From Bog-1198 sp963727045 (GTDB lineage Bacteria > Pseudomonadota > Gammaproteobacteria > Steroidobacterales > Steroidobacteraceae), in contig CAVSES010000001.1 of the NCBI GenBank assembly GCA_963727045.1, positions 1,612,001 to 1,676,000 on the forward strand: 64,000 bases of DNA. Direction: 5' to 3'. Below are positions 9,015-20,539 of this stretch, piece by piece (the stretch's first letter is position 1; each line of letters begins with the position of its first letter). Position numbers and translations under genes: made by a program. The notes beneath the pieces are model-generated. The model worked only from the letters and a program-made list of their open reading frames with translations. It was not told the origin of the DNA and did not search any database.

Positions 9015-10262
9015 TCAATCGTTTCGCAGCGATTCTGCGGGCAACAAGCGCGCGGCGCGCACCGCCGGGTATACGGTGGAAAGGCATGCGAGCACGAACG
9101 CAAAGCCGCAGATGCGCACCACGTCGGACACGCGCACCCGCGCCGGCAAGTCGCTCATGAAGTACACGCGCGCGTCCAGAAACTTGAATCCGACGATGCC
9201 CTCCAGGCCGTGCACCAGATCCTGGAGATTCACCGCAACCACGACGCCGAGCAGCACCCCGGCGCCGATTCCGAGCATTCCGATGAGGCTGCCCTGCACG
9301 ACGAATATGCTCAAAATGCTGCGCGGTGAAGATCCGAAGGTGCGCAGAATGGCGATGTCGCGGCGCTTGTCCTTCACCACCATGACCATCGTCGATACGA
9401 TGTTGAACGCCGCGACAGCCACCATCAGGGAGAGGATGAAGAACAATATCCGCTTGGTGATGGAGATCGAGCGGAAGAAGTTGGCGTGTTCGTTGGTCCA
9501 ATCCTGCACCTGCACATCGCCGCCGATCGAGACGGCGGCGGCATGGGACACGCGCGGTGCGGCATACATGTCGGCCAGTCTTAGGCGGATGCCCGTCACG
9601 TCGTCGCCCATGCGAAGGAGCTTCGCGGCATCCTGCATGGCGACGATGGCAATTCGGCGATCGTATTCATACATGCCGATGGAAAGAATGCCGGCCACTT
9701 CGAATGCCCGCATTCGCGGAATGACGCCCACCGGAGTGACATCCCCCAGCGCCACGAGCAAAACCACGCGATCGCCGACCCTGGCGCCGAGCTCCTGCGC
9801 GAGAGCCGCCCCAAGTATGACGCGGTACTTTCCGGGATCGAGGGCCCCCATCCGCCCGCCCGACAAATGCGGCTCCAGATCGACGACGCCCGCCTCCGCG
9901 TCGGGCAGGATTCCGCGCAGCAAGACTCCCGAGGACTTGTCGGCGCGGATCATCATTCCCTGCTCTTCGATGTACGGAGCCGCACCGACGACGCCCGGAA
10001 AGTGCCGGAGCCGCTCCAAATCCGGCCGCCAGTCCGAAATCCGCCCTTCGAGTCCGGAAATCGTCGCGTGGGCCGTCAGGCTCAGAATGCGGGTCCGCAG
10101 CACTTCCTCGAAGCCGTTCATCACCGACAGCACCACGATCAGGACGGCAACGCCCAGGCTCAAGCCGAAGATCGCGATGCCGGCGATCAAGGAAAGCGAG
10201 CCGCGCTTGGGCGATGCGCGCAGATACCGCAGACCGACGAATCCTTCGTACCAATACGCCAT
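9015..10262 (-). CDS. lolE: Lipoprotein-releasing permease, LolC/LolE family (second copy)
   Basis: A 415-residue permease of the LolCDE complex: one N-terminal helix after MAYWYEGFVGLRYLRA, a large periplasmic MacB-like core domain, and three C-terminal helices (KRILFFILSLMVAVAAFN onward) with the family motif KDKRRDIAILRTFGSS. The ATG overlaps the stop of the upstream permease by one base (TGATG), showing translational coupling. It is paralogous to the preceding gene. LolE is chosen by its second position and is not proven; LolC is the alternative. Confidence 0.85.
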   Translation of the reverse strand: MAYWYEGFVGLRYLRASPKRGSLSLIAGIAIFGLSLGVAVLIVVLSVMNGFEEVLRTRILSLTAHATISGLEGRISDWRPDLERLRHFPGVVGAAPYIEEQGMMIRADKSSGVLLRGILPDAEAGVVDLEPHLSGGRMGALDPGKYRVILGAALAQELGARVGDRVVLLVALGDVTPVGVIPRMRAFEVAGILSIGMYEYDRRIAIVAMQDAAKLLRMGDDVTGIRLRLADMYAAPRVSHAAAVSIGGDVQVQDWTNEHANFFRSISITKRILFFILSLMVAVAAFNIVSTMVMVVKDKRRDIAILRTFGSSPRSILSIFVVQGSLIGMLGIGAGVLLGVVVAVNLQDLVHGLEGIVGFKFLDARVYFMSDLPARVRVSDVVRICGFAFVLACLSTVYPAVRAARLLPAESLRND

Positions 10263-11521
10263 CACTCGTACCGCAGCGCTTCGGCGGGTTGGGTCCGCGC
10301 CGCCTGCAGAGCGGGATACACGGTCGCCGCGAGCGTCAGAATGAATGCCGCCGTGCCGATCCTGACCACATCGCCGGGGTGCACCTCGCTCGGAAGTCCC
10401 GAAATGTAGTACACGTCCGGGTCCATGAAGTGAAATCCCAGGGATTGCTCGAGGAACGGAACGATGACATCGACGTTGCAGGCGAGCGCTAGGCCGAGCG
10501 CCACGCCAACCGCCGCGCCGATCCATCCGATCAGCACGCCTTGCGTCATGAACACCGCGATCACGCCGCGGGGACTCAGGCCGAGAGTGCGCAGAATCGC
10601 GATATCGGTGCGCTTGTCGTTCACCACCATGATGAGCGTCGCCACGATATTGAACACGGCGACGGCAACGATGAGCATGAGGATCAAACCCATCATCGTC
10701 TTCTCGATGCGGATGGCGCGAAAATACGCTTCGTTGTCCTCCGTCCAATCCCGCACGCGCAAGCCGGGGGCGGCGAGCCGTTCCGCGGCGCGGCGCGCCA
10801 ATTGCGGCGCCTTCAGCACGTCATAGAACTTGAGGCGTATCCCGGTCGGACCGTCGAGCCCGCGAAACGCCTCGGCATCCTCGAGATTGACCAGGGCCAG
10901 GACGCTGTCGTGCTCCTGCAGCCCGACCTCGAAAATGCCCGCCACGTGAAATTCCCGTAAACGCGGCACGAGCGCGCCCGCGCCGCCGGCGGCGGATGCA
11001 GGGGTGCCGGGGATCATGACGGTCACCTGATCGCCCATCCCCACTTGAAGCTGGTAGGCCAGCATGCGGCCCAGAACGATCCGGTTCGATCCGGGTTCAA
11101 GGTCGCTCAGTTTGCCCTCGCGCATGGCGTCGGCGATGGACGACACTTGCGTCTCGAGCGTGGGATCGATGCCCCGCACGACGGCGCCGCTCATCGCGGG
11201 CGGCCTGCTCAACATCGCATCGGTGTCGAGGTACGGCGCCGCGCCCAGAAGACCCGGCGAACCCTGCAATTGCCGGATGAGGGTCTGCCAATCGACGATC
11301 GGCGCCCCCGCCGCATTCAGACTCGCATGCGCGGTCAGGCTCAACAGGCGGGTCCTGAGTTCGGACTCCAGCCCATTCATGACCGACAGCACCGTGATCA
11401 GGGCGGCCACGCCGAGGGCGACCCCGACCAGCGACACCCAGGTGATGAAGGAGACGAAGAAGCTATGCTCGCGGGCCAGCGAATAGCGCAGGCCCACGAA
11501 AACTGGAACGGGCTGGAACAT
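10262..11521 (-). CDS. lolC: Lipoprotein-releasing permease, LolC/LolE family (first copy)
   Basis: First gene of a three-gene lol operon. 419 residues: MFQPVPVFVGLRYS start, N-terminal helix (VALGVAALITVLSVMNG), periplasmic domain and three C-terminal helices with NDKRTDIAILRTLGLSPRG, the coupling-helix motif of this family. Two distinct permeases plus LolD mean a LolCDE-type heteromer and not the single-permease LolF type. Transcription probably starts in the AT-rich gap towards the divergent gene at 11643. Confidence 0.85.
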   Translation of the reverse strand: MFQPVPVFVGLRYSLAREHSFFVSFITWVSLVGVALGVAALITVLSVMNGLESELRTRLLSLTAHASLNAAGAPIVDWQTLIRQLQGSPGLLGAAPYLDTDAMLSRPPAMSGAVVRGIDPTLETQVSSIADAMREGKLSDLEPGSNRIVLGRMLAYQLQVGMGDQVTVMIPGTPASAAGGAGALVPRLREFHVAGIFEVGLQEHDSVLALVNLEDAEAFRGLDGPTGIRLKFYDVLKAPQLARRAAERLAAPGLRVRDWTEDNEAYFRAIRIEKTMMGLILMLIVAVAVFNIVATLIMVVNDKRTDIAILRTLGLSPRGVIAVFMTQGVLIGWIGAAVGVALGLALACNVDVIVPFLEQSLGFHFMDPDVYYISGLPSEVHPGDVVRIGTAAFILTLAATVYPALQAARTQPAEALRYE

Positions 11522-11538
11522 GCGCGGCGATTAAACCA

Positions 11539-11604
11539 CAATTTAACAATACAATCAGAGTGTTAATTGCATCAAGTTTTGGACCTTCGGGGCAATGCTA
11601 TAGT
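11539..11604. promoter_or_regulatory. Divergent intergenic region with an imperfect inverted repeat and a -10-like hexamer
   Basis: Between lolC (minus) and the small exported protein (plus) lies an AT-rich patch. CAATTTAAC at 11539-11547 and GTTAATTG at 11562-11569 form an imperfect inverted repeat with 14 bases between. On the plus strand TATAGT at 11599-11604 resembles a sigma-70 -10 box, but no convincing -35 box is seen at the right distance. I infer a divergent promoter region; the repeat could be an operator. Confidence 0.3.
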
Positions 11605-11642
11605 TTGCGGTGATAATAGTTTCTCAACGTAGGGGTTAACCA

Positions 11643-11930
11643 ATGAGGTGCGCCATGAGGTATCGAAACCTACTGCTTGCGGCAGTGCTCGCCAGCGGCC
11701 TCTCACAGGCCGAAACCATTGCGGTCGACAATGGCATTGCCGTCAAGGAGTCCGATGTCGCCACACCGACCCGCGGCATGACCATGGAGCAGGTGGAAAC
11801 CAAGTTCGGGGCGCCGGTCACCAAGGTGCCCGCCGTCGGCAAGCCGCCGATTTCCCGCTGGGAATATCGGGGCTTCGTCGTGTACTTCGAAGTGAACCAC
11901 GTCATTCACAGCGTCGTTGCAAACTCCTAA
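11643..11930 (+). CDS. Small exported protein, BamE/SmpA-like fold suggested
   Basis: A 95-residue protein with a signal peptide (YRNLLLAAVLASGLSQA, cleavage after the Ala). The mature part has GMTMEQVETKFGAP followed by ISRWEYRGFVVYFE and VIHSVV. The pattern of a Gly-Met-Thr-x-x-x-V helix followed by W-x-Y strands resembles the SmpA/OmlA (BamE) fold, which is inference from pattern only. No lipobox cysteine is present, so it should be soluble in the periplasm. AGGGGT lies 7 bases before the ATG at 11643; an ATG 12 bases later is equally possible. Followed by a strong terminator. Confidence 0.75.
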   Translation: MRCAMRYRNLLLAAVLASGLSQAETIAVDNGIAVKESDVATPTRGMTMEQVETKFGAPVTKVPAVGKPPISRWEYRGFVVYFEVNHVIHSVVANS

Positions 11931-11965
11931 AAGCGAAATCGCGTAAGATTCCAGCTCTCTCACAC

Positions 11966-12006
11966 CCACCGCGACCGGTTCGCGGCGGGCGTATTTTCTT
12001 TTTTCC
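11966..12006 (+). terminator. Intrinsic terminator between the small exported gene and mfd
   Basis: CCCACCGCGA pairs with TCGCGGCGGG (one mismatch) around a CCGGT loop at about 11966-11989, followed by CGTATTTTCTTTTTTCC. This is a GC-rich 10-base stem with a T-run, as in Rho-independent terminators. It ends the 11643 transcript. The T-run stops about 10 bases before the mfd start, with the mfd ribosome-binding site directly after it. Confidence 0.65.
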
Positions 12007-12015
12007 AAGGTGTCG

Positions 12016-15459
<3,444 letters not shown>

Positions 15460-15502
15460 GGGCACCCGGCGCGCCAGCCGAGGGGCGGCCGGCCGACGAC
15501 CG

Positions 15503-16012
15503 CTATTGAAGCTCGCCCAGGTAGTCGCCCTTGCCGATTTCCACGCCCGCCTTTCGCAGCAGTGCGTACACCATGCTTTCATGGAAATAGAAATTTGGCA
15601 GAACGAAATCCGTCAGATAGCCGACGGCGGTGAACTTCCAGGTTCCGTTCGGGAATTTGAGTTCAATGGTGCGGTTTTCCGCGTCCTTCATCTGAGCGGG
15701 GGTGATCGACTTGACCACATCCAGGGTCTTTGAAATTCGGGCCTTCAGATCGGCAAAGGTGGCCTCTGTGTCCTCATGCTTCGGCACCTCGATCCCCGCC
15801 AGGCGCGCCGCCGCCCCCTTGGCCGTATCGCAGGCGATCTGCACCTGACGGACGAGCGGAAACATGTCGGGGAACAGACGCGACTGTGCGAGGACGATGG
15901 AATCGAATTTCTTCGCCGTGGCATGCGCCGCCCCTTTGTCGAGAATGGCGGACAGGTTCGTCAAACCGCGCGTCAGCACGGGAATGGAAAAATCGTACAT
16001 GGAAATCGGCAT
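15503..16012 (-). CDS. DUF1993 domain-containing protein
   Basis: A 169-residue helical protein beginning MPISMYDFSIPVLTRGLTNL, the standard start of the DUF1993 family, which has a DinB-like four-helix fold by family knowledge. Histidines in KHEDTEATFADL and NFYFHESMVYALLRKAGVEIG match family conserved positions. Function unknown. The ATG at 16012 is chosen because AAGGAG lies 6 bases upstream, whereas the ATG at 16018 abuts it. Convergent with mfd, with 43 bases between the stops. Confidence 0.85.
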   Translation of the reverse strand: MPISMYDFSIPVLTRGLTNLSAILDKGAAHATAKKFDSIVLAQSRLFPDMFPLVRQVQIACDTAKGAAARLAGIEVPKHEDTEATFADLKARISKTLDVVKSITPAQMKDAENRTIELKFPNGTWKFTAVGYLTDFVLPNFYFHESMVYALLRKAGVEIGKGDYLGELQ

Positions 16013-16118
16013 CGTCATCTCCTTCAGCCCTTGATTGGGGGCGACACTGTAACCCAATGCCGCGGCCGTTGAGTAGCACGCGATCCCGCGCGGCTTTTAT
16101 AGTAAAATCTCCGCCAGC

Positions 16119-16715
16119 ATGCTTCCCTTCTCCGCAGCCTGCGAGCGCAACAAGGACCCCATCCTCGGGGTGTTGCGCGTGCGGTTTGCCGATCGCGCCC
16201 AGGTGCTCGAGATCGGCAGCGGCACCGGCCAGCACGCCGTGCATTTCGCACGAGCGCTTGAGCATCTGACCTGGCATCCAACCGAACAATTGGCCTACTT
16301 GTCCGATTTGGCGGAGCGCGTAAGGCTCGAAGGCCCGCAAAATCTGCGGGTGCCCACGCTGCTCGACGTCCGGCAGAGCGTATGGCCGGTGCGCAGCGTC
16401 GACGCCGTCTTTACCGCGAATACCTTGCACATCATGTCGTGGCCGGAGGTGCTCGCGCTCTACAAGGGCGTCGGCGCCGTGCTGGCTCCGGGCGGCATAT
16501 TTTGCGTCTATGGCCCGTTTCGCTACCAAGGCAGATACACCTCGGACAGCAACCAGGAATTCGATCGCATGCTGCAGGAGCGCGATCCGAACTCGGGATT
16601 GCGCGACATCCAGGCGATCACCACGCTCGCCCTGCAATACGGGATGCGCCTGGATGCGGATCATGACCTGCCGGCGAACAACCGCCTGGTGGTATTCACC
16701 AAGGAACCCGGCTAG
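16119..16715 (+). CDS. DUF938 family putative SAM-dependent methyltransferase
   Basis: A 198-residue protein of the DUF938 family. It starts with the family's N-terminal P-F-S-x-A-C-x-R-N pattern and has a methyltransferase-type glycine motif LEIGSGTGQHAVHFA at about residues 29-43, then ANTLHIMSWPEV and GGIFCVYGPFRYQG. The fold is a class I methyltransferase; the substrate is unknown. An AT-rich TATAGTAAAAT lies about 15 bases before the ATG, too close for a normal leader. Divergent from the DUF1993 gene; 21 bases before the SDR gene. Confidence 0.85.
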   Translation: MLPFSAACERNKDPILGVLRVRFADRAQVLEIGSGTGQHAVHFARALEHLTWHPTEQLAYLSDLAERVRLEGPQNLRVPTLLDVRQSVWPVRSVDAVFTANTLHIMSWPEVLALYKGVGAVLAPGGIFCVYGPFRYQGRYTSDSNQEFDRMLQERDPNSGLRDIQAITTLALQYGMRLDADHDLPANNRLVVFTKEPG

Positions 16716-16736
16716 TGCGGGTAGACTAGGGCGCTC

Positions 16737-17438
16737 ATGCCGGACTTTCCCTACCGCAGCGCGCTGATCATCGGCGCAGGACCCGGAATCAGCGCCTCAC
16801 TTGCACGAGCCCTCGCGGCGTTCGGCGTAAAAGTTGCCCTGGCCGCACGCAACGTCGACAAACTCGACTCGCTGGTGCGCGACACCGGGGCACGGGCATT
16901 CGTCGCCGACGCCGCCGAGCCTCAATCGGTCGCGAATCTCTTCGATCAAGTGACCGCGCAGGTCGGAGAGCCCGACGTCGTCGTGTACAACGCGGGGGCA
17001 AGGCTCAAGGGTCCGATTGCCGAACTCGACCCGCAGGCCGTGCAGAAGGCGGTTGCGGTCACTGCATTCGGGGGATTTCTCGTGACCCAGCAGGCGGCAA
17101 GGCGCATGGTACCGCGGGGCCGCGGGGCTATCCTGCTGACCGGCGCGACGGCGAGCGTCAAGGGCTTTGCGCAATCGGCAGCCTTTGCGATGGGTAAATT
17201 CGCCCTGCGCGGCATGGCGCAGAGCGCGGCGCGGGAACTGGGACCGCGCGGCATCCACGTCGCCCACTTCATCATCGACGGCGGCGTGCGCGCGGCGCAC
17301 CGCCCGGACCCCGCGGACAAACCCGACAGCACTCTCGATCCCGACGCGATTGCACGGTCTTATATCGATGTGCTGCGCCAGCCGCGCAGTGCGTGGTCGC
17401 ATGAGATCGAGCTGCGTCCCTGGGTCGAACACTTCTAA
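16737..17438 (+). CDS. SDR-family oxidoreductase with Phe in place of the catalytic Tyr
   Basis: A 233-residue Rossmann protein with a short-chain dehydrogenase layout: GAGPGISASLARA nucleotide loop at residues 13-25, YNAG near 84, TGATAS near 131. The YxxxK motif reads FAMGK (about residue 150), so the usual catalytic tyrosine is phenylalanine. A close subset of SDRs with a GxGPGI loop shows the same change; their activity is not well defined. It may be a reductase using another acid, or a binding protein. First of a run of plus-strand catabolic-type genes. Confidence 0.85.
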   Translation: MPDFPYRSALIIGAGPGISASLARALAAFGVKVALAARNVDKLDSLVRDTGARAFVADAAEPQSVANLFDQVTAQVGEPDVVVYNAGARLKGPIAELDPQAVQKAVAVTAFGGFLVTQQAARRMVPRGRGAILLTGATASVKGFAQSAAFAMGKFALRGMAQSAARELGPRGIHVAHFIIDGGVRAAHRPDPADKPDSTLDPDAIARSYIDVLRQPRSAWSHEIELRPWVEHF

Positions 17439-17467
17439 ATGCAGCCACCAGGCCGAAGTTTGCACGC

Positions 17468-18796
17468 TTGAGCACCATATTGATCCACACGCCGGCGACC
17501 CGGGTTTCATCCTCGGCAGAACGCTGGTATGTCGTCATCGTGATGTGCCTGATCTACGCGGTGAACATCGCCGACCGGTATGTCGTCTCCACGGTGCTCG
17601 AGCCGATACGCCTCGATCTTCGCTTGTCCGACGCGGGAGTGGGGTTTCTTACCGGCGTGCCGCTGGCCCTGTTCTACGTTTCCTTCGGCATTCCGATGTC
17701 GTGGCTGGCCGATCGATCGAACCGGCGCAATATTCTGGCGATCTCCTTGATCGTGTGGTCGGGGTTCACCACCCTATGTGGACTGTCGCGCAGCTACTGG
17801 CAGCTCCTCGCGGGCCGCATCGGCGTGGGTGTCGGCGAGGCCGGCGGCACGCCCCCCTCGAACTCCATCATCGCGGATTATTTCCCGGCGGATCGGCGGC
17901 CCATGGCTTTGGGTGTGTTCGCGCTGGGCGCGCCCATCGGTGCGTGGCTGGGCGCCGATCTGGCCGGTGCGGTCGCGCATGTGTACGGCTGGCGCGCGGC
18001 CTTCCTTGCGTTGGGCATTCCGGGCGTGGTCATGGGCACCATCGTTTATCTGACCATCCGTGAGCCGGCGCGCGGACGGCTGGATGCGGTGGTCGATGCG
18101 GACAAGCCGTCCCTGCTGGAATCGCTGCGGTTTGTGTGGCGGCAGCGGGCCGCCTTCCACGTGATCATGGCCTCCGGTGTATGCGCTCTGTGGGGCTGGG
18201 GTCTCATCTGGTGGACGCCGACATTTCTGATGCGCACCTATTCCCTCAACGTGGGCGAGGCCGGGGCTGTCACCGGCCACATCCACCTCGTGGGCGGCAT
18301 CGTGGCGACTGCCGGCACGGCATGGATCCTGTCGCGCCGTTCCATGGCGGATCCGCGGCATGTGGTCTGGCTCCTGGCGGCGGGCGTCGGTCTCGCGACC
18401 ATTCCATCGATGATTGCCTATTGGACCTACTCGTTATCGGTGGCGAAACTCATGTTTTGGATATTCATCCCCGCGATCTATTTTTACATCGGACCCTGCA
18501 TGGGCTTGATGCAAAATCTTGCTCCGCCCCATATGCGCGCGATGTTCACCGCGTGGTCCCTGCTCGTGGGCAATGTGTTCAACCTGATCATTGCGCCGCA
18601 GTGCGTGGGGCTCCTGAGCGACTGGTTCGCGGGCAGCCGCGGTGCCGATGCGGAATCGCTGCGCCTCGCGCTGCTGGTGCTCGCACCCACCGGATTCTGG
18701 GCCGTGTATCATTTCTGCATGGCAAGCAGGACTGTCGTCGAGGATCAGAAACGCGCCGTAGGCTATGTGACGCTGCAAGACGGCGTTGCGCCGTGA
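17468..18796 (+). CDS. MFS transporter, Spinster-like
   Basis: A 442-residue carrier with about 12 hydrophobic helices. The first helix carries the family's CLIYAVNIADRYV, loop 2-3 has SWLADRSNRRNILAISL (motif A) and helix 5 has GVGVGEAGGTPPSNSII. These features match Spinster-like MFS proteins often found in bacterial catabolic clusters for organic acids. The in-frame start is a TTG at 17468; no earlier ATG fits. The stop is followed 11 bases later by the lactonase start, so the two form an operon and may act on the same compound. Confidence 0.85.
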   Translation: MSTILIHTPATRVSSSAERWYVVIVMCLIYAVNIADRYVVSTVLEPIRLDLRLSDAGVGFLTGVPLALFYVSFGIPMSWLADRSNRRNILAISLIVWSGFTTLCGLSRSYWQLLAGRIGVGVGEAGGTPPSNSIIADYFPADRRPMALGVFALGAPIGAWLGADLAGAVAHVYGWRAAFLALGIPGVVMGTIVYLTIREPARGRLDAVVDADKPSLLESLRFVWRQRAAFHVIMASGVCALWGWGLIWWTPTFLMRTYSLNVGEAGAVTGHIHLVGGIVATAGTAWILSRRSMADPRHVVWLLAAGVGLATIPSMIAYWTYSLSVAKLMFWIFIPAIYFYIGPCMGLMQNLAPPHMRAMFTAWSLLVGNVFNLIIAPQCVGLLSDWFAGSRGADAESLRLALLVLAPTGFWAVYHFCMASRTVVEDQKRAVGYVTLQDGVAP

Positions 18797-18807
18797 GAGG
18801 AAGCCCC

Positions 18808-19725
18808 TTGAAAACGCTCATTCTCCTGATGTCGTGCGCCGCCGGCTCAAGTTACGGCGCGCAGGGCGGCGTCCAGGTGCTCAACGACGACGCGCATTAC
18901 CCCGAAGGTCCGGTCTGGTTTCACGGCAAACTGTACTACGTGGAATACGACCGAAATACGGTCATGACCTGGGACGGCAAGAAAAACGCGGTGTTTTCGG
19001 CCGAGAAAGGCTGCGGCCAGTCCGCGGTCGTGCCGGCGGCGCACGGGGAGTTCCTTACGACGTGCTACGACAACGGCACGATCGGCCGGATGACAGCCGA
19101 CGGCAAGGTCCTGCCGGCGTACACCCATGACAGGGACGGAAACAAGTTCACGGGCCCGAATGATTTCGCACCCGACGGCCGCGGTGGAATCTACTTCACG
19201 GCGTCGGGCACGCCTCCCGCGGCGATCGACGGAAAGGTCTTTTACATCGCGCCCGACGGAAGCATCACGCTCAAAGCGGCCGATCTGCACAACGCAAACG
19301 GCATCGCAGTGTCCAAGGACGGCAAGACTCTCTATGTCGTGGAAACGAACGAGTACCGGCTGCTCAAGTTCCGGATCGCACCGGATGGGTCACTGTCGGA
19401 CCGGCAGATCTTCGTGAGCCTCGACGACCTCACCCATCATGTGGTTCACATCTATCCTGACGGGGTAAAAATCGACTCGCACGGCGACATCTATATCGGC
19501 CAGAGCGCCCGCGAGACGCACGTGCCGTTGGCGGGCGTCATCTTCATCGTCAACACCGACGGGAAACTCGTGCGTCAACTCACCCTGCCGTCGCTGCAGG
19601 TGCCGAATTTCGCATTCAGCCCCGATGAAAAAACGCTGTTCGTCACCGCGGTCGATCAAATCGACAAGTCGCCCTTCCTCGGCAAGGTCTATTCGATCCC
19701 GAATCGTCGGGAGCCCGGCCGCTAA
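18808..19725 (+). CDS. Exported SMP-30/gluconolactonase family hydrolase
   Basis: A six-bladed beta-propeller lactonase of about 305 residues with a signal peptide (KTLILLMSCAAGSSYGA). Expected metal ligands are visible: Glu in YPEGPVWF, Asn-Asp in GPNDFAPDGRGG, Asn in NANGIAVSKDGKT and Asp in FSPDEKT. The start is taken as TTG at 18808, which has AGGA 7 bases upstream and gives a clean signal peptide; a GTG at 18793 inside the MFS stop is the alternative. It probably opens a lactone or cyclic ester in the periplasm before uptake by the MFS carrier, which is inference. Confidence 0.8.
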   Translation: MKTLILLMSCAAGSSYGAQGGVQVLNDDAHYPEGPVWFHGKLYYVEYDRNTVMTWDGKKNAVFSAEKGCGQSAVVPAAHGEFLTTCYDNGTIGRMTADGKVLPAYTHDRDGNKFTGPNDFAPDGRGGIYFTASGTPPAAIDGKVFYIAPDGSITLKAADLHNANGIAVSKDGKTLYVVETNEYRLLKFRIAPDGSLSDRQIFVSLDDLTHHVVHIYPDGVKIDSHGDIYIGQSARETHVPLAGVIFIVNTDGKLVRQLTLPSLQVPNFAFSPDEKTLFVTAVDQIDKSPFLGKVYSIPNRREPGR

Positions 19726-20498
19726 CGTGCCAACCATCCGCCGTCGACCACGAGATTCGAGCCCGTGATGTAGGTTGCACGGTCGCTCGCCAGGAACACC
19801 GCTGCGTTGGCGATATCCTGCGGACGGCCGAGGCGCGGCCAGGGAGTGCGCCGGCGGGCATTGTCGAGGAGTGCTGGGTCCATGGGCAGGCCCGGATGTC
19901 CGGTGACGATCTTGCCGGGCGAAATGCAATTGCAGACGATGAGATCCGCCGCGTAGTCCACGGCGATCTGCTTGGTGAGGTAGATCGCTCCCGCCTTGCT
20001 CACGCCATAGGGCGTGTCGCGTGGCGAGGTGACGATACCCTGCTGCGATCCCAGATTGATCACGCGGCCGCGCACTTCATTTCGCGGCTCCTGCGTGATC
20101 ATGTGCTGGATCGCGCGCTTGCAGCCGTTGAACATGCCGGTCAGATTGACCGCCATGACCTTTTCCCATTGCGCGGCACTCGTGTCGAGCAGCCCGGTGC
20201 CTGAAAAGATTGCCGCATTGTTCACCATGATGTCGAGCCTGCCGTGACGCGCCACCGCGTGCCCGATCAGGGCATCGACGTCTTCCCAGCGGCCGACATC
20301 CGCCTTGAAAAAGGACGCCGCGCCGCCGGAGCGCGCAATGAGCTCGAGAGTCGGCTCGCCGCCTTCGAGCGGCTCCGTCACCACGTCGGCAACGACGACG
20401 GCAGCCCCTTCGGCTGCAAAATTCACAGCGATCGCGCGGCCTATGCCGGAACTCGCACCGGTGACGACGGCCACCTTGCCGGACAGTAGACTGGACAT
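19722..20498 (-). CDS. SDR-family NAD(P)-dependent oxidoreductase
   Basis: A classical 258-residue short-chain dehydrogenase. It has TGASSGIGRAIA at about residues 13-24, NNAAIF near 95, the Ser in NLGSQQG and YGVSK for catalysis, and a C-terminal NLVVDGGW. Resembles glucose/3-oxoacyl reductase-type enzymes; the substrate is not predictable. The ATG at 20498 gives MSSLLSGKVAVVTG; an upstream in-frame codon would add ten unrelated residues. Its last 4 bases overlap the end of the lactonase gene on the other strand, and it diverges from the amidohydrolase. Confidence 0.85.
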   Translation of the reverse strand: MSSLLSGKVAVVTGASSGIGRAIAVNFAAEGAAVVVADVVTEPLEGGEPTLELIARSGGAASFFKADVGRWEDVDALIGHAVARHGRLDIMVNNAAIFSGTGLLDTSAAQWEKVMAVNLTGMFNGCKRAIQHMITQEPRNEVRGRVINLGSQQGIVTSPRDTPYGVSKAGAIYLTKQIAVDYAADLIVCNCISPGKIVTGHPGLPMDPALLDNARRRTPWPRLGRPQDIANAAVFLASDRATYITGSNLVVDGGWLAR

Positions 20499-20539
20499 CT
20501 GCTCGCACCCCCCTCGATGGGTTACCATACCGCAACGAC

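Noticed and set aside
8296..9501. A longer 401-residue LolD
   Set aside because: The added N-terminal part is antiparallel-free but is the lolE gene read in another frame; family LolD starts at MSNTDALVLLG and has about 230 residues.
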